Positions 33,314 to 44,133 of a stretch of DNA of 64,000 nucleotides are shown here, in pieces. The DNA comes from Ichthyophis bannanicus (taxonomy: Eukaryota; Chordata; Amphibia; Gymnophiona; Ichthyophiidae), in contig CM066031.1 of the NCBI GenBank assembly GCA_033557465.1, forward strand, positions 173,755,043-173,819,042, in the 5' to 3' direction. A model generated the notes under the pieces. It was given only the letters and a program-made list of their open reading frames with translations, had not been told where the DNA came from and searched no databases. The first letter of the stretch is position 1. Each line of letters opens with the position of its first letter. A program made the translations under genes and the position numbers.

Positions 33314-36300
33314 TTAGTGGGTTGCATCTCTGTCTCGGTGGGTGAGGTTGGGTTCTATGAGGTACTTATTGAAAAGATGGTACTTGAGGGCTTTCCTAAA
33401 CTGCGTAAGGCCCTTAATAGCCCGGATATCTGGAGGTAATGCGTTCCAGCATCTTGGTGCGCTGATACTAAACGCCCTGTTGGCTGTAGATGAAGTGCAA
33501 ACTGTTAATGCTTTCGGGACTTTTAGGGTGTTTGTAGCTGTGGATCTCCTTGCTCTATTAGGAGATATGGTATGGATGAGGGCCATTATTGATTCAGGGG
33601 AGAGCTTGTTAATAGCTTTAAAAGTGAGTAACAGAGTCTTAAAAACGATTCTAGCCTGGATAGGTAGCCAATGTAATTGTATCAACAGAGGTGTCACGTG
33701 GTCGCTTCTGGGGGCTCCATGGATGACCCTTGCTGCAGCGTTCATGGCGAGCTGCAGCGGGTGTAGGGTGGATAGGGGCAGGCCTTGAAGGATGGCATTG
33801 GCGTAATCAAAATGAGGTATGATCAATACCTGGTATATAGTCCTGAAGTCATTTGGTTCCAGCATAGATCGTAAATGCCGAAGTGAGCGGATCTTGTAGT
33901 ATACTGCTCTGACTGTGTTCCCTATGTGGGCTTTCATGTCTAGGCGCTGATCCAAGGTGACTCCCAGGTAGCGTATTGATGGTTTAGTTTGTAGCTCTGC
34001 TTCTTTTACTTTAAGGAATTGTGGTGGTGTGAAGTTAGTGTTCCTAGTAATGAAGAGTACTTCCGTTTTCTTATGTTGTATTCGGAGGTTTTGGGAGAGA
34101 AGCCAGTCAGATATTGCGTTGAAGCAACTCGTCAGTGGAGAGAGGTCCGGATGTTCCATAGAGAAGGGTATGTACAGCAGGACATCATCAGCGTATAACA
34201 TGCAGTCGACATTGAAGGATCGGATGATCTTGCAAATTGGCTGCATGTAAATGTTAAACAAGAGGGCCGAAAGGGAAGAACCTTGTGGGACTCCCTGGCT
34301 TTGGTGGAAAGGTTCTGATGTCATCCCTCCAGAACGCACATGCTGCCATCTTCCAGACAGGTAAGATCTGCACCAATCAAGCGCTCTACCAGTAATTCCT
34401 TTCTCAAATAGTCGACCTAAGAGAAGCTCATGACTTACTGAGTCAAAAGCTGCAGCGATGTCCAGAAAGATGAGAGCAAATCCTTGACGGATGTCATCAA
34501 TGCCAGTGATTATCCTGCAGAAGAGGGTGGTAAGAAGGGTTTCCACTCCGTGGGATTCCCTAAAACCATGTTGGCAGGGGTCTAATGGTGAGGCAATGTC
34601 GACGTGATCTTGTAGTTGTCGTTGTACCTCTTTTTCGATGATCTTCGCAAGTAACAGAATACTGGATATAGGTCTATATGAATCCACTTTTTGGGGGTCG
34701 AGTTTGCAGTTTTTCAAAAGAGGTCTGATAGAGGTGTGCTTAAGAGTGGAGGGGAAGGAACCTGTTGTGAAGGAGAGGTTCATTATATTGGATAGTATTG
34801 GGCTGAAGTGGCTGCGGAGCTCCTTAATCCAGAAGGCTGGGCATGGGTCAGACTGAGATGTGGTGGTGTTGAGGGCCATAATCGTGTCTTCAATTCCTTT
34901 TTTGGTAGGGGTAGAGAATATGGTTAGAGCTGTGGGGCCATCTCGTTCAGGGGTGGTGGTTGTAGTCGAGATGTTGATAATCCGGCATATCTTGGATTGT
35001 GCATAGTTAGCAAAATCTTGTGGGTGAATCTCAAATTGCGGTCCGGGGGTTGGTTCCTTTGATAGAGTCTTGACTAGGTCAAAAAGATCATGGGGTTTAT
35101 TAAGTGATCTCTTTAAGGTCTCTGAGTAGTATTGTTTCATTGCATCAGTGGTTGCCTTGCGGTGAGCAGCCAGATGACAGTTGTATGCAGTCTGGTCAAT
35201 TGAAGAGTGGGATCGGCGCCAGCGCTTCTCGAGTTTCCGTAATTGGGTAAGAGAGGCTCTAAGATCGGCTGTGTACCATGGAGCGTTCATTCTTTTCCTT
35301 GGGGGCTTGTTAGTTGGTGTGCGTAGGGCGATTGCACTAAGGCACTTGTTCCAGTGAGTAATCAGGTCGTCAAGGTTCATGGTGGTTTCGCTAATGATTT
35401 GTTGCGTTTCCATGAGGATAAGGTCTCTGTTGAAAGGCTTGAAACATCTGGAGTGAAGTCTTGTAGTGTTGCTTGGTATCTTATTGAACTTTGACTCAGT
35501 TTTGTGCGAAGGGATCTGGAGGATGATCAGTTTGTGATCTGACCATGGAACAGGAGTTATGGACGTTATCGGGTCATGTGATGTGTTAAGAGATATCTGA
35601 GGGGCGAATACTAGGTCCAGAATATTTCCCTTAGTATGGGTAGGTTCCTTCACTAATTGTTTGAAGCCGAGATTTGTAAGGGCATCAAGGAAGGATAACA
35701 CTTGATTGTCCTGCAGTGTTGGCAGGTTGAAATCACCTAGGATCCAGTTTGAGATGTTTGGGTTATGCGTGTTGGAGGCGAGGTCAATTATTGCAGCAAG
35801 ATCATCCGGAGAAGCTGAAGGTGCTCTGTAGAGCAGGTTGATTGAGCAGCGTTTGTTGGATATGGTGACGGTTTCAAGGTGATTAGCGTTGGTGGCGTCA
35901 ACCGTCTGGAAGTGGAGATCTGTTCTGGTGATGATGAGCACCCCTCCTCCTCTTTTGTCTCGTCTATGACTTGTATGAGCTGTGAAGTTCGGAGGGAGGA
36001 GTTGGTTGAGTATGACGTTGTCCTCATCGGATAGCCATGTCTCAGTGACTAAGAGTATATCAAGGTCGTGGAGGGAAATCAAGTCGATGACAGCTGGCCA
36101 CTTCTTTCGGATAGAACGGGCATTAATGAGGGCACATTTTAGGTTATGAGGGTAGGAGTTTTCCACCTTCTTGGATTGCACAGAGTGCTGGAGCGCAATG
36201 TGTAGCAGATGCGGGTGACGTGCGCGGGCATCCCAATTTACATTGTGACGGGATGCACCAGACCATCTTCTTCCATGGCTTTGTAATATTGGAATCTGGT

Positions 36301-36388
36301 TGGAAGGAGGGGTTAAGGTAAGAGAGCAGGAGAACCAACTAGCAAGGATGATGTAACATCCGATTATGGTGGTGAAGGGGGAACCCAT
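33314..36388 (-). CDS. Intact endonuclease-reverse transcriptase of an L2-like LINE
   Basis: 1024 codons, no stop. After a hydrophobic N-terminus (MGSPFTTIIGCYIILASWFS) comes an APE-type endonuclease with all hallmarks: LINARSIRKKW (Asn), LVTETWL (Glu), ILGDFNLP (Asp, Asn) and PWSDHKL (Asp-His). RT follows from about residue 540: YRPISSILLLAKIIE, QHGFRESHGVETLL, ALIFLDIAAAFDSVSH (motif A), QSQGVPQGSSLSALLFNIY (B), CMLYADDVLLYIPF (C), IRYLGVTLDQRL, and a C-terminus with ANRAFSISAPRCWNALPPD. It would nick target DNA and prime cDNA synthesis from the element RNA. Length fits L2/CR1-group proteins. The ATG at 36388 is the first in frame and gives a full endonuclease. Related, broken copies lie at 1-4410, 28335-28950, 38105-39745, 53573-55060 and 61838-63655. 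Confidence 0.93.
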   Translation of the reverse strand: MGSPFTTIIGCYIILASWFSCSLTLTPPSNQIPILQSHGRRWSGASRHNVNWDARARHPHLLHIALQHSVQSKKVENSYPHNLKCALINARSIRKKWPAVIDLISLHDLDILLVTETWLSDEDNVILNQLLPPNFTAHTSHRRDKRGGGVLIITRTDLHFQTVDATNANHLETVTISNKRCSINLLYRAPSASPDDLAAIIDLASNTHNPNISNWILGDFNLPTLQDNQVLSFLDALTNLGFKQLVKEPTHTKGNILDLVFAPQISLNTSHDPITSITPVPWSDHKLIILQIPSHKTESKFNKIPSNTTRLHSRCFKPFNRDLILMETQQIISETTMNLDDLITHWNKCLSAIALRTPTNKPPRKRMNAPWYTADLRASLTQLRKLEKRWRRSHSSIDQTAYNCHLAAHRKATTDAMKQYYSETLKRSLNKPHDLFDLVKTLSKEPTPGPQFEIHPQDFANYAQSKICRIINISTTTTTPERDGPTALTIFSTPTKKGIEDTIMALNTTTSQSDPCPAFWIKELRSHFSPILSNIMNLSFTTGSFPSTLKHTSIRPLLKNCKLDPQKVDSYRPISSILLLAKIIEKEVQRQLQDHVDIASPLDPCQHGFRESHGVETLLTTLFCRIITGIDDIRQGFALIFLDIAAAFDSVSHELLLGRLFEKGITGRALDWCRSYLSGRWQHVRSGGMTSEPFHQSQGVPQGSSLSALLFNIYMQPICKIIRSFNVDCMLYADDVLLYIPFSMEHPDLSPLTSCFNAISDWLLSQNLRIQHKKTEVLFITRNTNFTPPQFLKVKEAELQTKPSIRYLGVTLDQRLDMKAHIGNTVRAVYYKIRSLRHLRSMLEPNDFRTIYQVLIIPHFDYANAILQGLPLSTLHPLQLAMNAAARVIHGAPRSDHVTPLLIQLHWLPIQARIVFKTLLLTFKAINKLSPESIMALIHTISPNRARRSTATNTLKVPKALTVCTSSTANRAFSISAPRCWNALPPDIRAIKGLTQFRKALKYHLFNKYLIEPNLTHRDRDATH

Positions 36389-36469
36389 TGTGGCCGGACA
36401 CTGTGTGATTGTGAAATGGGTAGATTAGGGCAGAATTCCTTGTGATTGTGGACAAGTATTGTGGGGAGA

Positions 36470-36800
36470 ATTACTGACAACAATGCAATGTTAACTAGCT
36501 AGATAGCATTAAGGAATTGTTAACCATAGTACTATGGCTAGATTGTAGTAAGGAATTACTGACAACAGTACAATAGTAACAAATACTGACTACAGGACAA
36601 TGGTAACAGTACAGTGGCGAGATGGCAGTAAGAAATTACTGACTACAGTACAATAGTAACAATTATTGACTACCGTACAATTACTGACTACAGTGCAATA
36701 GTAACCATTACTGACTAAAGTACAATGTTAACAGTGCAATGTTTAGATAACATTAAGGAATTACTGACAACAGTACAATGTAAACTGTTAATGATAAGGC
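36470..36800. repeat. Degenerate tandem repeats in the L2-like 5' region
   Basis: Words such as GGAATTACTGACAACAGTAC, ACAATAGTAAC and TTACTGACTACAGT recur about ten times with irregular spacing. Probably part of the 5' untranslated region. Confidence 0.6.
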
Positions 36801-37127
36801 TGTTGATGTTAGTATCCGGAGGTTAGGATTGTGGGACTATACTTGCGGTAAGCAGCATGAGAGCAGGATCATCTGATGAGAGAGGTTTGAGAGGTTTGCT
36901 CGGTTCCTATCACTTGGAGACTTTCGCTAGCACTGGGCTTTACGAGGGGAAGTGAAAGAGTTGCTGGTGAGCGAGCTCAACACATAGGAGCTCAAGCTGC
37001 TGGGTTGTATGGAGTTGGACTTCACTGCAATGGCCACTGTGTTGTGTGGGCCAGCTGCCTAAGGGCCACGCCAAAGGGCCCTCTGGCGAGGCCCTCAGGC
37101 GCGGGCCCGACAGGCGCGGGCCCGCCT

Positions 37128-37453
37128 GTCGGTGGCACAATTTAAATGGAGCTGCCGCTCCCCTCCCACAGCCCGGATTGGGCTGGAGTAAGGCAGATGG
37201 AGTTGCCTCTCGCAGGAGTCCTTCCCGCCGTTGGCGGCACAATTTAAATGGAGCTGCCGCTCCCCTCCCACAGCCCGGATTGGGCTGGAGTAAGGCAGAT
37301 GGAGTTGCCTCTCGCAGGAGTCCTTCCCGCCGTCGGCGGCACAATTTAAATGGAGCTGCCGCTCCCCTCCCACAGCCCGGATTGGGCTGGAGTAAGGCAG
37401 ATGGAGTTGCCTCTCGCAGGAGTCCTTCCCGCCGTCGGCGGCACAATTTAAAT
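37128..37453. repeat. 102-bp monomers upstream of the L2-like LINE
   Basis: GGCACAATTTAAATGGAGCT starts units near 37134, 37236 and 37338, with a partial fourth near 37440: exact 102-bp spacing and almost identical sequence, GC-rich with a TTTAAAT core. Because 102 is 34 codons, frames on both strands stay open across the array and create spurious long ORFs. Position suggests promoter monomers. Confidence 0.8.
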
Positions 37454-37455
37454 GC

Positions 37456-38100
37456 AGCGATTAGATGAGCAAACATTACTGTTTCTTTTGAACTTGCATT
37501 GCCCTTAAGTTTGCTGGAATTTGGAAAGAGGCTAATCTGAAATTGCTTTGTTCTCAAGCATACAAACTACATTCAGCAATAAGACTAAACAGAGTTCCCA
37601 GATATATGAGAATATCTCTTCTTGTTCTAGCTTATTTATATACTTTCATAAAATTATTTATCCAATACTGCCAAAGACTTCCATCCAAAGATTGCCCCTA
37701 AGTATCTGAAAAATAAACAAAAACACTAACTTAAGTTGATTGAGCAAAACAAAATCTTGCTTGTCAGCAATGATGCAGGAGAAGTTTGGAAAAGAACACA
37801 AGTAGAGAGGGAAAAACTATAGTTATTTAAAGTGCTTGAAAAAGAAACTGAGAGAGATGCAAAGGGCGAGGCCACGGTCTAGGAAAGGGCAATAAATGTA
37901 ATGCTTCTGGTGTCGTGAACTGGGTCACTTGGTTTCTGACAGCCCTTAGATTCCTTAAGAACCCCAAGGCCTTAAGTATACTTATGTCTCTGAAGAGACA
38001 TAAATAGGCAGGGGGAATTTTAGCCAAGAAGAATCCGAGGAAGTATTGCCACCATGCCTACCCACAGATGCCTTATGCCCTCTTAGGCCTCTCACCTGAA
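37456..38100 (+). pseudogene. ERV gag fragment with nucleocapsid zinc knuckle
   Basis: At about 37902-37946 the frame reads CFWCRELGHLVSDSP, a CX2CX4HX4C knuckle in which the last Cys is Ser, followed by TAG. Upstream DNA encodes a basic, Lys/Glu-rich stretch as usual before nucleocapsid. The knuckle would bind genomic RNA. The piece lies between the L2-like LINE and the next LINE fragment, and matches the order expected after the gag start at 11229. 37460-37850 has no clear motif. Confidence 0.6.
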
Positions 38101-38104
38101 AAGG

Positions 38105-39745
38105 ATCTTTTAACACCACAATTAATGGGTAGCTTACACATACCGTCTGATTTCTAGTTTACCTTTTATCTCCAAGGTTATAGAGAAAGTAGTACAGGAA
38201 CAATTGCAAGATCACATAGACTCATATGCTCCACTGGATCTACACCAACATGGTTTCAAACCATTTCATTATGTAGAAACTCTTCTTATTTCTTTATTTA
38301 ACAGCCTCTTAACGGGTCTAGCTAAGAAAAATAGTGTTTTTCTTTTAATATTTATTGACATTTCAGCAGCTTTTGACACAATCTCTCATCCTTTAATGCT
38401 TCAGCGTCTAGAAGATATTGGATTACGCGACAACACACTTAAATGGTTTACATCCTACCTGAACAATCATATGCAATTAGTAAAATGTGGAGACAAAAAG
38501 TCATCTCAAATCCCAATTACACAAGGCGTACCACAAGAGTCAGCATTATCATCAATCCTTTTTAACATCTATATTTAACCTATATGTAAAATTATTCAAC
38601 AATATGGAATAAATTACCATCTATACGCTGATGATATTATGATCTACACTGCAGTTAACCAGAATACATTTGACACTGAAATAATTGATAACTGTTTGAT
38701 ATGAAAAATTGGCTTACAGCTAATAACTTTAAGATAAACCCAGATAAAACAGAAGCGTTATTCATTTTAATAATCAAAACTTAATAACGCCTAAAGAAAT
38801 CAATATACTAAACAAATCTATAAAGATCAGCGAGGAAGTAAAATACCTTGGTATAATCCTAGATAAACATATTAACTTAAAATCTCATATAAATAAAATT
38901 ACAGCTAGAGTATACCATCATTTAAAAATCATTAGGAAACTCAAGCCAATTTTACAACTAAATCACTTTCGAACGGTATGTCAAGCAGTTATAACACCAC
39001 TCCTCGACTTTGGAAATATCCTTTATCAAGGTCTTCCAAAACATACTACCCATCCCCTCCAACTGGCACAAAATACCACCGCAAGAACTATAATGATTTT
39101 CTTGCTTCAAGAATTGCATTGGCTTCCAATCACTATGAGATCGAAATACAAGAACCTTATGAACATTTTCAAAATTTTGCACGAATCATCAGCAAACGTT
39201 CTAACAACTATTATCTCTAAAGATATAGGTTCAAGACCCAGATGCTCACAGTCTACTAACAGACTTAATTCCCACTTGAATTTTAATAGAGCCAAACAAA
39301 TGACATCTAATAGGGCTTTCTCCTTTATGGCACCACAACTATGGAATTCTATTCCTAATGCTTTAAGAAATCAGTTTGATATCAAAGATTTTCGAAAGTC
39401 CCTTAAAACGTACTTATTTATTGAAGCATATGGCAACTAATCTGACTCTATTAGAACAAAATGTTTTAACCATTTAAATTTTAAACTTCTTATAATGTCT
39501 AAATTATTTTAACATTTTGTAAGATTGCAGTTATTTGTTTAATGTAATTGCAATGAATTATTATGAAATGTAATTTTGCTGTAGTTTATGTAATATACTG
39601 TAACGTAGTATAATTTAATGTAATGTACTATCTTATTGTCTCCCCCCCCCTCTCAATGTAGTCCCTTTTTGTCTTGTTGACCACTTTGATTAAAGGATAA
39701 GGTGGTATATAAACTGATTAAATAAATAATAAATAAATAAATAAA
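38105..39745 (+). mobile_element. L2-like LINE, 5' truncated
   Basis: Second lineage of L2-like LINE on the + strand: RT motifs SLPFISKVIEKV-like at 38150, DLHQHGFKPFHYVETLL, LLIFIDISAAFDTISH (motif A), ITQGVPQESALSSILFNIY (B), a YADDIMIY motif near 38618-38641 in a shifted frame, and C-terminus SNRAFSFMAPQLWNSIPNAL (to 39440). The 3' tail is GATAAGGTGGTATATAAACT followed by AAATAAATAAATAAAT at 39720-39745. Motif B has Gly changed to Glu (PQES). The frame is broken near 38577, 38700 and 39090. Confidence 0.88.
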
Positions 39746-39747
39746 TC

Positions 39748-40078
39748 CACAAAAACGCAGACTGTGATGGTTTGACCACATTTTCAGAATGAACACCAGT
39801 CGGCTGCCATACAAACTCCTCTGGCGAGAACAACCTGTCCAATGGAGGGTTCATTGAGCAGCACTGAAGAAAACGTGGCTCAAGCAGATCGAGGAAGACC
39901 TAAGGAACCAGCAACTGACCATCGGCGAGGCCAGAAATATTGCCACCGATCACCAAGGTTAGAAGCGTATTGTGAACTACACACAGAATCCAGTGGTACT
40001 TACAGCTGTGTATTGGTTGAGAGGATGACCTGCTCACCAAATGCCAGCTAAGGATTAAAGAAGAAAGAAAGAAAAACA
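39748..40078 (+). mobile_element. RTE-like LINE 3' end fragment
   Basis: A + frame reads NTSRLPYKLLWREQPVQW, then KKTWLKQIEEDLRNQQLTI and EARNIATDHQG, the pattern of the extreme C-terminus of RTE-type proteins (a WxxxIxxDL run then an ARDR-W pattern). It ends in an A/GAAA-rich tail (AAGAAAGAAAGAAAAAC). Directly abuts the tail of the preceding LINE. Confidence 0.5.
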
Positions 40079-40083
40079 CAAAT

Positions 40084-40240
40084 CCTTGCAGACACTGCAG
40101 TCACAAGATCAGTCTTCAAATATTTTGAGTTTCCTACAGCACTCTCACTAGGGACAGTATATATAGACTCTAGTCACACCTGGGAGATATGTGGCCGTCC
40201 TGTTCAAAACCATACTTCTTCCTATTGGGATTGATGCTAT
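40084..40240 (+). pseudogene. ERV protease remnant
   Basis: The frame begins ILADTAVTRSVF, which matches the retroviral aspartic protease active site (LVDTGATxSVL) with Gly of DTG changed to Ala. About 50 codons stay open before a TGA. In the provirus this follows the gag zinc knuckle, from which it is separated by two LINE insertions. Short but well placed. Confidence 0.55.
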
Positions 40241-40719
40241 AAACTGTTGTGAAAAAATATATATTTTAAGGACTTTACCCATATTGTTTAGATAGTTGCT
40301 GTTTTGAATGAGCACATGTCCACTTATCACTAGACCAGTTATGCCTAGTTGGATATGGGTATTGTTTACTCACATTGTGTTATACATATTGTTAAGGATC
40401 TAAATTTATATTTTTTTTTTACCTACAATTTGTTAAAAAAAATAATATGTTTGAACAATTGTTTGATGTATTTAGCAGCCTTACCAAATGAGGATACATT
40501 AGTACAGTAAAAAGGGACCTAGGTACATAGTTTGGTGGAATGATGCAAGTGATGAGAAATGTGTGAGGTGAGATGGGATATTAGTAGTGGAAGAAAAGAA
40601 GGACTTTAATAGACAGTAAACTGGTGAAGGTAATTTAATGATGTGAAGTGATGTATCTGCTTAATGAATATGTAAAGGCAAAGAAAATGAACACTCAAAT
40701 CTGTTACTCTAATATTTGA
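40241..40719 (+). other. Gap where ERV reverse transcriptase is expected; none visible
   Basis: AT-rich, with T and A runs and no RT motif on either strand. Either RT was deleted and other DNA replaced it, or it has decayed past recognition. Confidence 0.5.
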
Positions 40720-41640
40720 TTTTGATGCCGTCTCCATTACCCCCAATTTGGGAAGTCATCGAGCCCAGAAACACGCTCAACAATTGGGAATAGATACTAG
40801 GAGACAGGCTGGGTGCACCTTGTATCCTGATGAGCTTTGGAAAACCCACACTGGCCATGTGGTGCTTCCAGATGCTTTTTACCCCATTTTGCCTCTGTGT
40901 ATCCAGGCCAGACACATGAAGGCAAAGGGGGATGATTTGATACATAAATTCTCACAAGATTGATACAATCCTAAATTTGCCAAAAATTGAAGATGTCTGT
41001 GCAACTTGTCTGTTACTTGTCTGATCTGTAAATAGTGCAAAAGTGCTAAACATGTGAAGATCATTCAAGGACACTAGTCATAGCCATTGGGACCCTTACT
41101 GAATTCATAAATGGATTATATCCAATGGTCTAAATTTAAAGGATTTGAACTCTTCAGGGTGATTAGTTATTTGTTTTCTGGGTGTAGAGAAACATATCCT
41201 TGTAGAAGGCAGATATTGCTACTGTTGCAAAGAAAGTGATTGAGTATTTCCTACCATCATAAGGTTCTCCAGTGATAGAGGGATAAGGAGCTTATCAAAC
41301 CACAAGACAAGGCTGACACCATATGAGATAGTTACTGGTAGACCATTGAAAGCCTATCCAGCCATAGTTGTCCATAAGATTGGACTTTAGTAAATATGAA
41401 TGAAATTAAGATTGTCTTATTGCAAAATCTAGTCCAGAGTGTTTAGTCTTTTCACTTAAAACTGGTTGCTGCTTTTCCGGACGAGGCCAGGAGCAATGTC
41501 ACCAACTGCAATCCCAGAGATTCCAGCAGAGAGAATCACCCAGAATCCAGATGGAACAGATCATACCAAGTGCTCCTAACTACACATCACAGCAAAGTGT
41601 GAAGGAGTCCCTTCCTGGATCCATGTGTCACATTGCTGAA
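40720..41640 (+). pseudogene. ERV integrase remnant
   Basis: In shifting frames: the end of RNase H and N-terminal HHCC region (LPDAFYPILPLC, ARHMKAKGDDLIHKF, then a CxxC-like pair near 41000), the core with LFSG and ETYP near 41170-41205, and a C-terminal module near 41543-41600 with SRW, SYQVLLTT and a following WIH-like match. The last resembles the GPY/F module of gammaretrovirus-like integrases, which is the basis for calling the provirus class I. The DDE core is not intact; several stops occur. Confidence 0.7.
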
Positions 41641-41796
41641 AGACCAAAATATCTACTTATGAGAATGAAAGGTTCAACCTTTGGGAGAAACCAAGCTTAA
41701 ACTTCAGAGAAAGGTGAAGCACATTACAAGGTCCCAAAGAACTGCTAAAGAGCAGGACCAAATTATCTGAAAATGGGAAGAGGACTATTAGACTGA

Positions 41797-42171
41797 ATGG
41801 GGACTTCTGTGAATTTTTTGTCTCATGTATTGTTATCCTTTTATTATTGTTTTCTTGTCAAGTAACTGTAATTCCAGAGCAAACCTCTGCTATTAGACTT
41901 CCAGTATCTCAGAGTTTTTGTTGGAGATCATATCCTAATTGCTTGTTTTGCCTGTGCCCTGGGTATCAGTTACTGCTATAACTTCTCTTCTCCTTTCTGC
42001 TCATACTGGTTTTGGAACTATGGTTGGCCAACGGATGGCAAATGGTGCAAAGGTTTGGGTAACATATCCAAGACCAAATTTGCAGCAGGGAGAAGTGTTT
42101 GCTGAAGGCAAAGACAATATGAATGTGTTAGCCTTATCAGGACATGATATAAATGTTGTTTAAAGCAACAC
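41797..42171 (+). pseudogene. Possible ERV env 5' end
   Basis: After the integrase, an ATG near 41797 opens a short hydrophobic, signal-peptide-like stretch that stops after 22 codons. Downstream frames are Trp/Gly/Cys-rich, as in surface glycoproteins, but I see no diagnostic motif. A separate 74-codon frame (41939-42163) has no recognised function. TIR element copy 3 interrupts at 42175. Confidence 0.35.
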
Positions 42172-42647
42172 TATGGGGTATGTTTACAAAACCGCGCAAA
42201 TGTGCGGGGCGCACTTGAGCGTGCGTTAAGGTACCTTAGCGCACGCTAATAGTGCGTTTTTTGTGCCCCGCACGCGTGCGCGCACCCGCACAAGTGCGCT
42301 CCGCCCGCACAAGAGCGGGGCGCGCTGATGTGAGATAGAGGCGCGGAAAGGCATTTTGAGGGTGAAGGAAGGCTCCCGAGGGGTGGGGGGACGGGGTCAA
42401 TGGGTGGAGAGTGGGAGGGGAGAGGCTCCCTGCACAGGAGCGGGGCTGAATTTCGGCAAAAAAAATACCGTGAGTGAAACCCTCGCGTTAGAGCTGATTT
42501 AAAGGGAAGAGAAACCATTTCCGTCAGCAATGTACAGCAAAACCGGGGAAACCTGAAAAACGTGAGCAGTGTGATACTTGTGCACAGAACAAAATAGCAA
42601 ATATAAATTGAAAATGACCACAACAAATTCCAAATAAATTATAATCC

Positions 42648-42829
42648 AGCTGGGCAACAGTGATATTAATGGGCAACCATAAAAAACACTCCCAGGAAAG
42701 CTCCAAAAAAAAGAAATGATTTTTGGAAGGGTCTACACTCCGTAGACTCTTTCAAAAATCACTGCATTTTCTTGGAGCTTTCCTGGGAGTGTTTTTTATG
42801 TTGCCCATTGATATCACTGTTGCCCAGCT
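42648..42829. repeat. Inverted repeat inside TIR element copy 3
   Basis: AGCTGGGCAACAGTGATATT ... is mirrored to ...AGTGTTTTTTATGTTGCCC and GTTGCCCAGCT, arms of about 90 bp meeting near GGTCTACACTCCGTAGACTC (42730-42749). Copy 4 begins exactly at this centre. Confidence 0.8.
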
Positions 42830-42991
42830 TGGTTTTGGGTTTTTTCCCCTTTTTTGGAGGTCATTTTTGAGGTTTATTTGCACCTTTGTCCCCATACAAG
42901 GTAAACGAGCCCACAGTAAAATTGTGCAGAGCAGGGTGTCTGACTCGTGCGGCCAGGTTTCCTATCTCCAGAGACTGCACTTTTCTCTGTG

Positions 42992-43520
42992 GCCACAGTG
43001 TGGTGCAGCGGACACAGCCAGTGCTTGTAAAACCAGAGAATCACAGGTTCAAATCCCAGCTGGGGCTCCTGCCAACCCAGTCTCCATAGCTTTACCCACC
43101 ACTAAACAGTGATAGTAAAGACACTCCTTTATTGCTGAGAACATAAGCATGGTTCAAACACCCATATTTTACCCTACACCGCACACAAACAATAACAATG
43201 GGCATTACCTACAGCCGAGTCCCCCAAATTCAGTCCTGGAGTGCCACAACTCAATCAGGTCATATGTTTTTTCCCAGATAAGGACATGTCTGCATGTTGA
43301 CGGAGGGTACAGGTGGTGGAGGGGGCAGTGGCTGCAAGCCACAGCAGACTGTGACCTAGGCATGTGCAGGCTGGCACCGTCCACCACAACAAACAGGCTC
43401 TGTTGGATGTACAGTCATGGACTACCCAGGGAAGGCAGCATATCTGTGGCAACACGGTGGTGCAGTGCACACAGACAGTATGTGCAGAAACAGAAGGTCA
43501 CAGGTTCAAAGGCCAGCTGG
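42992..43520 (+). repeat. Two tRNA-like modules in direct orientation
   Basis: GGCCACAGTGTGGTGCAGCG with ACAGGTTCAAATCCCAGCTG (to 43064), and CAACACGGTGGTGCAGTGCA with ACAGGTTCAAAGGCCAGCTG (to 43520). GGTTCAAATCC is a perfect B box; the region upstream matches an A box loosely. Confidence 0.6.
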
Positions 43521-44133
43521 GGCTACCTCCAATCCTGTCCATGTATTTTTCCCAAAACTAAACCGTGATAGTAAGGACAAACCTTTATTGCTGAGAACAT
43601 ACGCATGGTTAATACGCCTATATTTTACCCCACCGAGCACAGACACCATAAACAGGCGAATTACCTAGAGCAGAGTCTCCCAAATGCAGTCCTGGAGGGC
43701 CCCACACCATTCAGGTTCCATGCTGCCTCTAATAAAGATGCCTGTGCTGCATATCTATGCACCACCCCCATGGTATGCAGATGTAGTTCATGCATATTTA
43801 TGAGGGACAGCATGAAAACCCGAACAGTGTTTGGAACACCAGGACTGGAGTTGGGAAACTCTGCCGTAAAGCAGCAGCCAACAGGGCCAGACACACACAC
43901 ACACACACCCACAGGCCCCATTGACCAATGCCTCCTGGAGAGGCAGGACATTGGGCCCTGCCTGTAGCTCCCAATACTAGCAGTTGCATACCTTAGCAAT
44001 GCCACCCTACACATGGGTATATGGTACACAGCTATCAAATGTTTCCCATGATAACTGGCAGATATCAATTCTTACGTTAAGCACATTTTGCTCCTTGGGC
44101 TCCACCATAACAATCATTCTGATGTCTGCGGTG

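Larger units (their letters stand above)
33007..37455 (-). mobile_element. Full-length L2-like LINE with intact EN-RT frame
   Basis: 3' end at about 33007 with TTTATTTATTTATTTATTTA (complement of an AAAT-repeat tail), 3' UTR to 33313, one uninterrupted protein-coding frame 36388-33314, a 5' untranslated region with degenerate repeats (36470-36800), a GC-rich motif (37058-37106) and three 102-bp units (37128-37453). It lies in ERV gag-side sequence. I did not find a convincing target duplication, so the 5' boundary is approximate. It is by far the best-preserved element in the window. Confidence 0.8.

Noticed and set aside
37128..37453. CRISPR-like array
   Set aside because: The 102-bp units are contiguous with no unique spacers, and the context is a vertebrate retrotransposon.
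36940..37557. 205-codon minus-strand frame and 140-codon plus-strand frame with repeated peptide units
   Set aside because: They run through the 102-bp tandem units. 102 is divisible by three, so frames stay open on both strands automatically. No start context or domain.
41939..42163. Independent 74-codon gene
   Set aside because: No domain, and position between integrase and 3' LTR suggests a decayed env region.
43149..43568. 139-codon frame over tRNA-like modules
   Set aside because: Not preserved in the aligned segment of copy 4 (48475-48890) or copy 1.
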